From assembly GCA_002304945.1 (NCBI GenBank), contig DBPQ01000051.1, forward strand, positions 43,898-65,576: 21,679 bases of DNA, written 5' to 3'. Under the pieces are notes generated by a model, which saw only the letters and a list, made by a program, of their open reading frames with translations, had not been told where the DNA came from and ran no database searches. Positions 1 through 7,784 of the stretch are shown here, in pieces. Within the stretch, counting starts at the first letter, position 1. Each line of letters opens with the position of its first letter. The DNA is from Actinomycetales bacterium UBA1416 (lineage in GTDB: Bacteria; Actinomycetota; Actinomycetes; Actinomycetales; Actinomycetaceae). The translations under genes and the position numbers were made by a program.

Positions 1-1043
1 GTCCGGGGCTGGCCGTCGACGAGGGCGACGTTGTTGATCCCGAAGGACTCCTCGAGCGGCGTGTACCGGTACAGCGCCTCCAGGACTGCCTCGGGGTTGA
101 AGGCGTTCTTCACCTCGATCACCAGGCGGAGGCCGTGCTCCCGGTCGGAGAAGTCGGCGACGGCGGAGATCCCCTGCACCTTCTTGGCGTTGACCGCGTC
201 CTTGATCTTGTCGATCACGCGCTCCGGTCCCACCTGGTAGGGCAGCTCCGTCACGACGATCGCGCGCTTGCGCGCGGAGACGGACTCCACCCGGGCCCGC
301 GCCCGGGTGCGGAAGCTGCCACGCCCACTCGCGTAGGCCTCGCGGATCCCGTCGAGGCCGATCACCTTCCCGCCACTCGGGAGATCGGGGCCCGGGACGA
401 AGCGGATCAGCTCCTCCAGGGTGGCGTCGGGGTGGGCGATGAGGTGCCGGGCCGCCGCCACCACCTCCACGAGGTTGTGGGGAGGCATGTTGGTTGCCAT
501 CCCGACGGCGATCCCCTGGGCGCCGTTGACCAGCAGGTTGGGCAGGGCCGAGGGCAGGACGGCGGGCTGCAGGAGCGAGGAGTCGTAGTTGGGGACGAAG
601 TCCACGACGTCCTCGTCGAGGGACCGGGTCATCTCGAGGGCCGCCGGGGCCATCCGGGCCTCGGTGTAGCGGGGAGCCGCGGGGCCGTCGTCGAGGGAGC
701 CGAAGTTGCCGTGGCCGTCCACCAGAGGGAGGCGCAGGGAGAAGGGCTGCGCCATCCGCACGAGGGCGTCGTAGATGGCGGCGTCGCCGTGGGGGTGCAG
801 CTTCCCCATGACGTCCCCGACGACGCGGGCCGACTTCACGTGGCCCCGGTCCGGCCGCAGACCCATCTGGTCCATCTGGTAGAGAATGCGGCGCTGGACG
901 GGCTTGAGGCCGTCGCGGGCGTCCGGGAGGGCGCGGGCGTAGATGACCGAGTAGGCGTACTCGAGGAAGGACCCCTCCATCTCGGCGGAGACGTCGATGT
1001 CCACGATGTGCTCGTCGACGGGGTGCGGGGTCCGAGGTGCCAT
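1..1043 (-). CDS. parC: DNA topoisomerase IV / gyrase subunit A, N-terminal part (cut by window edge)
   Basis: The first 347 codons are visible; the C-terminal part lies beyond the left edge. This is the breakage-reunion subunit of a type II topoisomerase. It cuts and rejoins DNA through a tyrosine while the B-type subunit supplies ATP hydrolysis. Visible signatures are SFLEYAYSVIYARALPDARD (residues 25-44), the helix-turn-helix region HPHGDAAIYDAL (83-94), and the catalytic Tyr126 in APRYTEARM. The residue aligned with E. coli GyrA Ser83 is Ala88, while the Asp87 equivalent is Asp92. The ATG at 1043 is preceded by GATAAT six bases upstream, so the mRNA is probably leaderless. The sequence resembles the second GyrA-like protein of streptomycetes and Micrococcales, usually annotated ParC or gyrase/topoisomerase IV subunit A. 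The missing C-terminal domain would help separate the two. Confidence 0.93.
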   Translation of the reverse strand, partial: MAPRTPHPVDEHIVDIDVSAEMEGSFLEYAYSVIYARALPDARDGLKPVQRRILYQMDQMGLRPDRGHVKSARVVGDVMGKLHPHGDAAIYDALVRMAQPFSLRLPLVDGHGNFGSLDDGPAAPRYTEARMAPAALEMTRSLDEDVVDFVPNYDSSLLQPAVLPSALPNLLVNGAQGIAVGMATNMPPHNLVEVVAAARHLIAHPDATLEELIRFVPGPDLPSGGKVIGLDGIREAYASGRGSFRTRARARVESVSARKRAIVVTELPYQVGPERVIDKIKDAVNAKKVQGISAVADFSDREHGLRLVIEVKNAFNPEAVLEALYRYTPLEESFGINNVALVDGQPR

Positions 1044-1049
1044 GGCCCG

Positions 1050-1055
1050 ATTATC
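1050..1055 (-). promoter_or_regulatory. -10 element for the topoisomerase gene (leaderless)
   Basis: On the minus strand GATAAT is followed by six bases and then the ATG at 1043. This places the transcription start at or next to the start codon. No Shine-Dalgarno sequence is present. Confidence 0.6.
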
Positions 1056-1092
1056 GCCTCCCCGCCACCGGATCCGGCACAGCGGCACGGGT

Positions 1093-1098
1093 TAGGCT
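1093..1098 (+). promoter_or_regulatory. -10 element for the GNAT fusion gene (leaderless)
   Basis: TAGGCT lies seven bases upstream of the ATG at 1106 and fits the actinobacterial TANNNT -10 consensus. The same hexamer precedes the S9 peptidase gene. No convincing -35 was seen. Confidence 0.6.
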
Positions 1099-1105
1099 GG
1101 GTGCC

Positions 1106-3499
1106 ATGCCCACCCGCCCCGCGTACCCGCGGCACTGGGAGGCGGACATCGTGGCACGTGACGGGGCCACCATGCATGTCCGCCCGATCCTCCCCGCGGA
1201 TGCCCCCGGGCTCCAGGCGCTGCACCTGGCGCAGTCGGAGCGCAGCCGGTTCTTCCGGTTCTTCGGCCATCGCGGTGCGCTCACGGAGGCGGAACTGGAG
1301 CGGTTCACCCACGTGGACCACCGTGACCGCGTGGCCCTCGTGGTCACGGACCGCGACGGCGGCCCGCTGCTGGCGTTCGGGTGCTACGACGCCGTGGACG
1401 CCCGGACCGCGGAGGTGGCGTTCTACGTCGCCGACTCCCAGCAGGGGAGGGGTCTCGGCTCCGTCCTCCTCGACCACCTCGCCGCCGCCGGGCGCGAGCG
1501 CGGCTTCACCCGGCTCGTCGCCGACGTGCTGCCCACCAACGCGAAGATGCTCGCCGTGTTCCGGGAGGCGGGCTACACCGTGGACTCGGGCTTCGAGGAC
1601 GGTGTCGTGGAGGTGTCAGTGGACCTCGCCACCACCGACAAGTCGTGGCGCGTGATGACGGCCCGCGAGCAGTTCTCCGAGTCCCGCTCCATGCGGGTCC
1701 TGATGGACCCGGGCCGCATCCTCCCCGTCGGTGCTGGGCGGGCGGCACGCCTCCTCGACCTCCTCGGGGTCTCCGGGACGACCGGGCCTGGGGAGGGGAC
1801 GCTCGCGGTGGTGGCTGTCGACGACGCCGACCTCCCGGCCACCCTCGAACGGCTCGGTGGCGAGGGGGTGCGGGCCGCGGTCGTCCTCAGCGGCCGAGGC
1901 GCCCGCGATCCTGGCTGGCACGCGGCCGTGCTGGAGACGGCACGCGGCACCGGCCTCCGGCTGCTCGGCCCGGGGTCCTACGGGCTGCTCACCGGCGCCG
2001 GTGCGAACCTCACCCTCGTGCCGGCGCTCGCCGGCGGGGGCGCCGTCGGCGTGTTCGCGCAGAGTGCCCGGTCCAGTGCGGAGCTCGCCGGCCGGCTCGT
2101 GGCCCACGACCTGGCCGTGTCCGGCTTCGTCTCCGCCGGCCACCGGATCGACGTCTCGGGCAACGACGCGATGCAGTGGTGGATGAACGACGAACGCACG
2201 CGGGTCGTCGCGCTCAGCCTCGACTCCATCGGGAACCCCCGCAAGTTCGCCCGGATCGCCGGACACCTGGCGACCACGCGCACGGTCCTCTGCCACATCC
2301 ACTCCGCAACCGGCCAGTCCGCGCCCCCGGGGCATGTGGTGCGCACCTCGCCCCTGCCGCGTGCGGTGCTCTCGGACATGCTCCGCCAGGCAGGCGTCAT
2401 CGAGGCGGCGGATCACGAGGAGCTCATCGACCTCGCCCACGTCGCCTCCCGCCGCGCCGTGACCGGCCCGCGAGTCCTGATCGACGCGACCACCGCGCCC
2501 GCGGGGGAGTTCGTCTCCCGTGCGGCCCGGGCCCGTGGGCTCCTCCCTGTCGCCGCCGGGGCCGACGCCCGGATCGCCGTCGACCTGCCTCTCGCAGGCG
2601 AACCGGACGAGTGGCGGCGCGAGGTCTCGACCGCGGACGCGTCGGTCGTCGTGGCCACGTCCGCGCCTGACACACGGGCGCCCGTGGTGGACGACGTCGA
2701 CCGGGCGGTACGCCTGGTGGCGGCGCTCGCCACCGCCCGCCCACGGGACGACTCCCCGCTCGTGGCTGCCGAGGACGCCGTCCCGTCCGGTGCGGCGGCG
2801 CTGCTGGCCGAGCACGACGGCGGCCTGCTGGCCCCGGAGGCGGCCGCGGCCCTGCTCGCGACGTACGGGATCGAGGTGGAGCCGGAGGTCTGCGCCGGCG
2901 GGATCGGTGGGGCGCGCGACGTCGCCGAGCGGCTCGGCTACCCCCTGGCGGTGAAGGCGCAGGATCCGGTGCTGCGCGACCGCGTCGACCTCGGCGGGGT
3001 GCACCTCGACGTGCACGACGACGCCGACCTCGTCCACGCCGTCGGGCAGCTCGCCGACCTCGGGGTGGCCACTGTCTGCCTCCAGCGGATGGTCCCGCCC
3101 GGCCCCGCCTGTGTCCTGGAGGCGGTGGAGGATCCGCTCTACGGGCCGGTCGTCAGCTTCGGGCTCGCCGGTGACGCCGTGGAGATCCTCGGGGACGTGT
3201 CCTACCGGATCACGCCGCTCTCGCAGCGCGACGTCGCCGAGCTCGTCGCCGAACCGCGGGCCGCGGTCCGGCTCCGGGGGCACCGCGGCCGCCCCGGCTA
3301 CGACCTCGAGCCGCTGCGCGACCTCGTCGGCCGGCTCGCACTCCTGAAGGACGACTTCCCCGTGATCCGGCGGATCACGGTCAATCCCGTCGTCGTCTCG
3401 CACGCCGGGGCGTTCCCGCTGGCCGCCGAGGTGGAGGTGGGAGGCGGCACCCGGACCGACGGCTCCCGCCGCACCCTGCCGACACTCGGTCTGGAGTGA
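1106..3499 (+). CDS. GNAT acetyltransferase fused to an NDP-forming acyl-CoA synthetase-like domain (protein lysine acetyltransferase, PatA type)
   Basis: 797 aa. Residues about 20-170 form a GNAT domain with the acetyl-CoA-binding motif QQGRGLG (112-118). It is followed by a degenerate CoA-binding domain (MDPGRILPVGAG), a succinyl-CoA-synthetase-like middle domain (around SIGNPRKFA, from residue 374), and a C-terminal ATP-grasp-like domain (about 570-797). In true acetyl-CoA synthetases of this class the middle domain carries a phosphorylated His in an SHTG-like motif. Here the corresponding segment reads GHVVRTSPLP (409-418), so synthetase activity is doubtful. GNAT-first order matches Streptomyces lividans PatA, which acetylates acyl-CoA synthetases; E. 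coli Pat has the reverse order. Likely role (inference): acetyl-CoA-dependent lysine acetylation of metabolic enzymes. I chose ATG 1106 over the upstream in-frame ATG at 1037 because of the -10 seven bases before it and because family homology begins here. Confidence 0.85.
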   Translation: MPTRPAYPRHWEADIVARDGATMHVRPILPADAPGLQALHLAQSERSRFFRFFGHRGALTEAELERFTHVDHRDRVALVVTDRDGGPLLAFGCYDAVDARTAEVAFYVADSQQGRGLGSVLLDHLAAAGRERGFTRLVADVLPTNAKMLAVFREAGYTVDSGFEDGVVEVSVDLATTDKSWRVMTAREQFSESRSMRVLMDPGRILPVGAGRAARLLDLLGVSGTTGPGEGTLAVVAVDDADLPATLERLGGEGVRAAVVLSGRGARDPGWHAAVLETARGTGLRLLGPGSYGLLTGAGANLTLVPALAGGGAVGVFAQSARSSAELAGRLVAHDLAVSGFVSAGHRIDVSGNDAMQWWMNDERTRVVALSLDSIGNPRKFARIAGHLATTRTVLCHIHSATGQSAPPGHVVRTSPLPRAVLSDMLRQAGVIEAADHEELIDLAHVASRRAVTGPRVLIDATTAPAGEFVSRAARARGLLPVAAGADARIAVDLPLAGEPDEWRREVSTADASVVVATSAPDTRAPVVDDVDRAVRLVAALATARPRDDSPLVAAEDAVPSGAAALLAEHDGGLLAPEAAAALLATYGIEVEPEVCAGGIGGARDVAERLGYPLAVKAQDPVLRDRVDLGGVHLDVHDDADLVHAVGQLADLGVATVCLQRMVPPGPACVLEAVEDPLYGPVVSFGLAGDAVEILGDVSYRITPLSQRDVAELVAEPRAAVRLRGHRGRPGYDLEPLRDLVGRLALLKDDFPVIRRITVNPVVVSHAGAFPLAAEVEVGGGTRTDGSRRTLPTLGLE

Positions 3500-3502
3500 T
3501 GG

Positions 3503-3508
3503 AACAAT
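3503..3508 (+). promoter_or_regulatory. -10 element for the DUF5998-phosphatase-tdk operon
   Basis: AACAAT lies seven bases upstream of GTG 3516. CCGACA at 3479-3484, with an 18-base spacer, is a plausible -35 (four of six matches to TTGACA). The promoter sits at the stop codon of the preceding gene. The alternative ATG at 3507 lies inside this hexamer. Confidence 0.5.
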
Positions 3509-3515
3509 GGGACGC

Positions 3516-4091
3516 GTGTCTGACAACCTCCCGGCCGCCCTGCGCCGCGACCTGCAGCGCGGCGGCTACTACCCGGAGCTCGTGGAGCGCGTGCTCCAGG
3601 TGGCCGTGGGCGGGCAGCAGATCGTCTCCTACCTCGTGCACCCGGAGACGACGTTCGACTCCGCCGAGGTGCGCCGCCACCTGACTGCCGTGGTCCTCAC
3701 GCCGACTCGGCTGATCGGCGCACACGTCGACGACGAGCCCGACGGCGAGGGCCGGCCCATGGCGATCGCCACCACGGAGGCGGTGGCGCTCCGGCGCATC
3801 AGCTCCGTGGTCCTTTCCCACGGGGTGCGCAATCCCGCGAACATCGAACGCGCCGTCGTGGACGAGATCACGATCTCGGTGAACTGGGGGTCGGTCTCGC
3901 GACTCGACGTCGAGCCCGCGACCTGCGGGGACCCGCAGTGCGAGGCCGACCACGGCTACACCGGCTTCACGACGCCCGACGACCTCGTGCTCCGCGTGAG
4001 TGCGGGGGCCGACGGGCGGGGGAAGCTGGAGCAGGCCAGCGCGTTCGCGGCCGCGCTCTCCCGCGCCGTCGCCGAGAGTTACGGCGCATGA
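3516..4091 (+). CDS. DUF5998 family protein
   Basis: 191 aa from GTG 3516, reading MSDNLPAALRRDL; an in-frame ATG at 3507 would add three residues. I prefer the GTG because it sits seven bases after a -10-like hexamer and gives the usual MSD-type start I associate with this family. The protein is soluble with no signal peptide or membrane segment. The most distinctive feature is a Cys/His cluster, ATCGDPQCEADHGYTG, with C137, C142 and H146, which could bind a metal. Its biochemical function is unknown. The stop overlaps the start of the phosphatase gene as ATGA, so the two are probably translationally coupled, and thymidine kinase follows in the same run. The association with a phosphatase-superfamily enzyme and a nucleoside kinase hints at nucleotide metabolism, but this is only contextual. 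Confidence 0.8.
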   Translation: MSDNLPAALRRDLQRGGYYPELVERVLQVAVGGQQIVSYLVHPETTFDSAEVRRHLTAVVLTPTRLIGAHVDDEPDGEGRPMAIATTEAVALRRISSVVLSHGVRNPANIERAVVDEITISVNWGSVSRLDVEPATCGDPQCEADHGYTGFTTPDDLVLRVSAGADGRGKLEQASAFAAALSRAVAESYGA

Positions 4092-5203
4092 CCGTCCCTC
4101 CCCCCGACCTGCTCCGCCCCGGGGGCACGTCCGTGCGCACCGTGCTCGCCGCGGGCATGGACGCGGCCGGCATGGAGAGGGAGGGCGAGCACCCCGACCT
4201 CGGCCTGCCCCGCGTGCGCCGCGCGTGCGTCGTCCTCGTGGACGGACTGGGCTTCACCCAGCTGACCGAGCGCAGCGGCCACTTCCCGTTCCTGCGCTCG
4301 CTGCTTCCGGACGCCGCCGTCCTCGAGTCGGTGGTCCCCTCCACGACGGCGGCGGCCGTCACCTCCATCGGGACGGGCCTCACGCCCGGGCAGACCGGGA
4401 TGCTCGGGTACACGGTGCGGGATCCCGGCACGGGGACGCTGCTCAACATGATCCGGTGGGACCAGGAGATCGTCCCCGTCGAGAGCTGGCAGCGGCACCG
4501 CTCGCTGGCCGGGTCCCTCGCGGCGCCGCGGCGCTTCGTCAACGTCGGGCCCGCCCGCTTCGCGGGGTCGGGGCTCAACACCGCCGCCTTCCGCGGGGCG
4601 CGGGACGTCAGCGCGGAGGATCTGCCGGACCGGGTGGACGCCACGGTCGCCGAACTCCGCTCCGGTGCCGCGGACCTCGCCTACCTCTACTGGGGCGAGG
4701 TCGACCATGTCGGCCACGTCTCCGGCTGGGACTCCTGGGAGTGGGGGGAGGAGGCCTCTCGGACCGACCGGGAGCTGCGGCGGTTGGCCCGGGCACTCCC
4801 GGCGGGCACCCTGCTCGTGATCACCGCGGACCACGGCATGGTGGACGTGGCCGAGACCATCGACGCCGCCCGCGTGCCCGAGCTGGTTCGCGGTGTCGAT
4901 CTCATCTCGGGGGAGCCGCGGGCCATGCACCTGCACACGAGCGACCCCGGCGTCCTCTCCCGCTGGCGCGACCACCTGGGGGAGCGGGCCTGGGTGCTGC
5001 CACACGACGAGGCCCTCCCGCTCTACCCCGGGCTCGAGCCACGCTTCGAGCGGGTCATAGGGGACGTCGTCGTCTTCATGCGGGGGCGCACCGTGGTCGT
5101 CGACTCCCGCACCCAGACCCCCGCCTCGATGGCCCTCATCGGGGTGCACGGCTCCCTGACGCCGGCGGAGATGCTGGTCCCGCTGCTGGTGACGGTGACC
5201 TGA
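4088..5203 (+). CDS. Alkaline phosphatase superfamily protein (nucleotide pyrophosphatase/phosphodiesterase type)
   Basis: 371 aa, soluble, with no signal peptide, so probably cytoplasmic. The two-metal active site of the type I phosphodiesterase/nucleotide pyrophosphatase family can be traced: Asp52 in VLVDGLG, a threonine nucleophile in PSTTAAA (Thr87, possibly Thr86), Asp206 and His210 in GEVDHVGH, Asp248-His249 in TADHGM, and His354 in GVHGSL near the C terminus. All metal ligands expected of an active enzyme are present, so it should hydrolyse a phosphodiester, pyrophosphate or phosphonate bond. The substrate cannot be read from the sequence. It overlaps the DUF5998 gene upstream (ATGA) and thymidine kinase downstream (TGATG), indicating one coupled operon and making a nucleotide-derived substrate plausible. 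Confidence 0.85.
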   Translation: MTVPPPDLLRPGGTSVRTVLAAGMDAAGMEREGEHPDLGLPRVRRACVVLVDGLGFTQLTERSGHFPFLRSLLPDAAVLESVVPSTTAAAVTSIGTGLTPGQTGMLGYTVRDPGTGTLLNMIRWDQEIVPVESWQRHRSLAGSLAAPRRFVNVGPARFAGSGLNTAAFRGARDVSAEDLPDRVDATVAELRSGAADLAYLYWGEVDHVGHVSGWDSWEWGEEASRTDRELRRLARALPAGTLLVITADHGMVDVAETIDAARVPELVRGVDLISGEPRAMHLHTSDPGVLSRWRDHLGERAWVLPHDEALPLYPGLEPRFERVIGDVVVFMRGRTVVVDSRTQTPASMALIGVHGSLTPAEMLVPLLVTVT

Positions 5204-5862
5204 TGGCCTCCCTCGTGTTCTTCTCGGGGACCATGGACTCCGGGAAATCGACCCTCGCCCTCCAGATGGACCACAACCACGCCCAGCGGGGCAGGCGGGG
5301 CCTCATCTTCACCCGGAACGACCGGGCGGGCAGCGAGGTCCTGTCCTCACGCCTCGGCCTCGCCGTGCCCGCCATCGAGGTCACCGACGCCACCGACTTC
5401 TGGCGGGAGCTCGTGCTGCGCCGCACCCGGGGGGAGCGCGTTGACCACATGATCTGCGACGAGGCCCAGTTCCTCACCCCGGAGCAGGTGGACCAGCTCG
5501 TCCGCGTCGTCGACGAGGCGGAGGTGGACGTGTTCGCCTTCGGCATCACCACCGACTTCCGCACCCGTCTGTTCCCCGGCTCGGCGCGGCTGATCGAGGT
5601 GGCCGACAGGATCGAACGCCTCCAGGTGGAGGCGCTGTGCTGGTGCGGCCGGCGCGCCACCCACAACGCCCGCACCGTGGGAGGACTGATGGTGGTGGAG
5701 GGCGACCAGGTCGTCGTCGGCGACACCGGGGGGCGGTCCGAGGTCGCCTACGAGGTGCTCTGCCGCCGCCACCACGTCCAGCGCATGACCGCTGCCCGCG
5801 CGCACGCCGCCGCGCTCTCCCCGATGACCCTCGCCGAGTCCTGGGAGGAACCGGCCGGTTAG
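5203..5862 (+). CDS. tdk: Thymidine kinase (TK1-like, zinc-binding)
   Basis: 219 aa. It phosphorylates thymidine (and deoxyuridine) to the monophosphate with ATP in pyrimidine salvage. The Walker A motif is GTMDSGKST (9-17). The Walker B/catalytic segment is ICDEAQFL, with Asp86 and catalytic Glu87. The lid/substrate region contains GITTDFRTRLFPGS. The structural zinc site is built from Cys146 and Cys148 (CWCGRRATHNAR) and Cys187 with His190 or His191. Its length is somewhat above the usual 190-200 aa because of a short C-terminal extension. ATG 5203 overlaps the phosphatase stop codon by one base. Its stop codon overlaps that of the convergent sepH by three bases. Confidence 0.95.
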   Translation: MASLVFFSGTMDSGKSTLALQMDHNHAQRGRRGLIFTRNDRAGSEVLSSRLGLAVPAIEVTDATDFWRELVLRRTRGERVDHMICDEAQFLTPEQVDQLVRVVDEAEVDVFAFGITTDFRTRLFPGSARLIEVADRIERLQVEALCWCGRRATHNARTVGGLMVVEGDQVVVGDTGGRSEVAYEVLCRRHHVQRMTAARAHAAALSPMTLAESWEEPAG

Positions 5863-6818
5863 TCGTTCCGCGAGCCGAAGACGATCTCATCCCAGCTGGG
5901 GACGGAGCGCCGGGCAGGCTTGCGGGGACGTCGCTCGGCCGGGGCGTCGGGAGACTCGTCACGTTGCCGGACGGGAAGGGGGAGCACCCGCGCGTCGGTC
6001 GCCGCCTCCGGGTCGGAGGCAGCGGGGTGCGCCGCGGGCACCTCGTCGTCCATCAGGTGGGTGAGGAGGTCCTCGTCACCCTCGAGCGGCTCGTCCTCGA
6101 CGCCCTGCCGGGTCCCGCGGTGGGAGTGCAGCCTGTCGAGGAGGTCCTCCGTGGGCGATCCCTCGGTGAGGTCCCCGTCGGCCTCCACGTTGTAGACCTT
6201 GAGCTCGTTCCGCTCGGGGGGCAGCGCCAGCGGGAACCGGCGGGCCCGCGGCGAGGAGGAGTCCGTCTCGGACAGCCAGCGCGACTCGTCGTCCAGAGCG
6301 TGCAGCGACCGTGCGGAGAGATCGACCTCCCAGCGGGCTTCCGCGCTGCGGGCCCCCACGGGGAAGCTGACCGCCAGGACCCACGGGGAGTTGCCCGACC
6401 GGGTGGCGGTCCAGGAGAGGTCGTCGGGATCGACCGCCCGCGTCGCCAGCCGGTTCACGACGAGGTCACCGAGCGCCGGTGAGTCCGGCTGGCGGCCCAC
6501 CGGGAAGCCCTGCGCCTGCTGCACCACCCACGCCTGCTCCGCCTGCACCGGGCCCTCGTACCGCTCCACGTGCTCCAGCGGGAGGCCGGAGACCTCGGCC
6601 ACCTCCTCCACCGAGGATCCGGCCCGCAGCATGGCCTGGATCTCGCGTGGCCGGACGGGCTGCTGCGCCGCCCGGATCTGCTCCATCAACGGCCGATCGC
6701 GGCGGACGGCGGCCCGCAGCTCCTCGGTCACGGCGAGCGTGTACTGCACACCGTCCGGGCCGGTCAGCGTCAGGTGCTCACCGTCCGGGTGCAGGCCCGT
6801 CAACCTCAGCTCCACCAT
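5859..6818 (-). CDS. sepH: Septation protein SepH
   Basis: 319 aa. SepH is an actinobacterial cell-division protein that binds FtsZ and promotes its assembly. The N-terminal DUF3071 domain (about 1-170) begins MVELRLTGLHPDGEHLTL and contains a helix-turn-helix-like segment around REIQAMLRAGSSVEEVAEVSG. The middle is low-complexity and acidic, then a basic patch (RRPRKPARRS) precedes the conserved C-terminal motif SVPSWDEIVFG. GGAGGGG lies just before ATG 6818. The spacing is tight, and a GTG start at 6815 would fit it slightly better. The gene is divergent from the inositol monophosphatase gene and convergent with thymidine kinase. Confidence 0.92.
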   Translation of the reverse strand: MVELRLTGLHPDGEHLTLTGPDGVQYTLAVTEELRAAVRRDRPLMEQIRAAQQPVRPREIQAMLRAGSSVEEVAEVSGLPLEHVERYEGPVQAEQAWVVQQAQGFPVGRQPDSPALGDLVVNRLATRAVDPDDLSWTATRSGNSPWVLAVSFPVGARSAEARWEVDLSARSLHALDDESRWLSETDSSSPRARRFPLALPPERNELKVYNVEADGDLTEGSPTEDLLDRLHSHRGTRQGVEDEPLEGDEDLLTHLMDDEVPAAHPAASDPEAATDARVLPLPVRQRDESPDAPAERRPRKPARRSVPSWDEIVFGSRND

Positions 6819-6851
6819 GACCCCTCCATACGTGTCCCCATCGAGAGTGCC

Positions 6852-6857
6852 ATTGTC
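6852..6857 (-). promoter_or_regulatory. sepH: -10 element for sepH
   Basis: On the minus strand GACAAT would start transcription near 6845. That gives a leader of about 27 bases carrying the GGAGGGG ribosome-binding site. It lies in an 8-bp inverted repeat with the -10 of the divergent gene. Confidence 0.5.
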
Positions 6858-6902
6858 ACACCCGACCGGCCCGCAATTGGTCCGGTGTGGCGGAAGGTGG
6901 AC

Positions 6903-6908
6903 GACAAT
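6903..6908 (+). promoter_or_regulatory. -10 element for the inositol monophosphatase-family gene (leaderless)
   Basis: GACAAT is followed by six bases and then ATG 6915. There is no Shine-Dalgarno sequence, so the transcript is probably leaderless. Confidence 0.55.
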
Positions 6909-6914
6909 GGGCCC

Positions 6915-7712
6915 ATGACCCCCGAACTCGTCGCGGACCTCCACGCCCTCAGCCGCACCCTCGCCGACGGCGCGGCCGCCATCGCCCTCGACCGCCTCGC
7001 GGGCGGGGTGTCCGTGGCGGCCACCAAGTCCTCGGACGTCGACGTCGTCACCGCGGTGGACCGCGAGGTGGAGGAGTGGTTGCTCGCCCGCCTCGCCGAG
7101 ATCCGGCCGGACGACGCGGTGCTCGGCGAGGAGAGCGACGGGAGGCCGGGAACATCGGGGCTGACCTGGGTGGTGGATCCCATCGACGGCACCGTCAACT
7201 ATCTGTACGGGTTGCCCCACTGGTCCGTCTCGGTGGCGGTGTGCGCCGGGCCGCCCGAGCCGGGGGGCTGGGAACTCCTCGCCGGTGCGGTCGCGGCGCC
7301 GGCCCTGGGATTCACCTGGCACGCCCTCCGGGACGGTGGCGCGTTCCGGGACGGGTCGCGACTCGGCCCGCGGGCGGGCGTCCCGCTCGCACGGGCGCTG
7401 GTGGGGACGGGGTTCTCGTACCGTGCGGAGGAGCGGGCACGGCAGGGAGACGTCGCGGCCGGACTCGTCCCCCGGGTCCGGGACCTCCGGCGCCTGGGAT
7501 CGGTGGCCATCGACCTGTGCCTCGTCGCGCAGGGCTCCCTGGACGCCCACTACGAGCGCGGCCTCAATGCCTGGGACATCGCGGCGGGGACCCTCATCGT
7601 GCGCGAGAGCGGGGGAACCGTCCTCGGTCCCGGGCCCGACGGGATGCTGGTGGCCGGCCACGGGGGCACGGCGCAGGAGCTCTCGGACGCCCTGCGGTCG
7701 CTCGGTGCGTGA
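6915..7712 (+). CDS. Inositol monophosphatase family protein
   Basis: 265 aa, soluble. It is a Mg-dependent phosphomonoesterase of the IMPase/FBPase fold. The metal-binding signatures are complete: GEES (71-74), DPIDGTVNY starting at Asp88 with Asp91, and WDIAAG with Trp220-Asp221. The substrate could be inositol-1-phosphate, histidinol phosphate (as for actinobacterial HisN) or another sugar phosphate; the motifs do not distinguish these. No his genes or inositol-phosphate synthase are nearby, so I give no symbol. It is transcribed divergently from sepH across a 96-bp region. Confidence 0.9.
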   Translation: MTPELVADLHALSRTLADGAAAIALDRLAGGVSVAATKSSDVDVVTAVDREVEEWLLARLAEIRPDDAVLGEESDGRPGTSGLTWVVDPIDGTVNYLYGLPHWSVSVAVCAGPPEPGGWELLAGAVAAPALGFTWHALRDGGAFRDGSRLGPRAGVPLARALVGTGFSYRAEERARQGDVAAGLVPRVRDLRRLGSVAIDLCLVAQGSLDAHYERGLNAWDIAAGTLIVRESGGTVLGPGPDGMLVAGHGGTAQELSDALRSLGA

Positions 7713-7729
7713 CCGGGCGACCGGGTATG

Positions 7730-7735
7730 TATAAT
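7730..7735 (+). promoter_or_regulatory. Consensus -10 (TATAAT) for the DUF4193 gene
   Basis: A perfect TATAAT, rare in such GC-rich DNA, lies 50-55 bases upstream of ATG 7785. The transcription start would be near 7742, giving a leader of about 43 bases. No clear -35 is visible. A strong promoter is suggested. Confidence 0.6.
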
Positions 7736-7784
7736 CCACTCACTTTGACCACCACTCCCAGAAGAAGCGGAGCGTGACGCCGAG

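Noticed and set aside
135..1655. Plus-strand open frame of 506 codons over the topoisomerase gene
   Set aside because: The minus strand encodes an unmistakable topoisomerase A subunit here; the plus-strand translation is histidine/glycine-rich antisense noise.
1616..3526. Minus-strand open frame of 636 codons opposite the GNAT fusion
   Set aside because: It is the complement of a gene with recognisable GNAT and ATP-grasp motifs and shows no domain of its own.
7713..7784. Possible small gene or riboswitch in the DUF4193 leader
   Set aside because: Only about 43 bases of probable leader, with no stable stem or short conserved frame.
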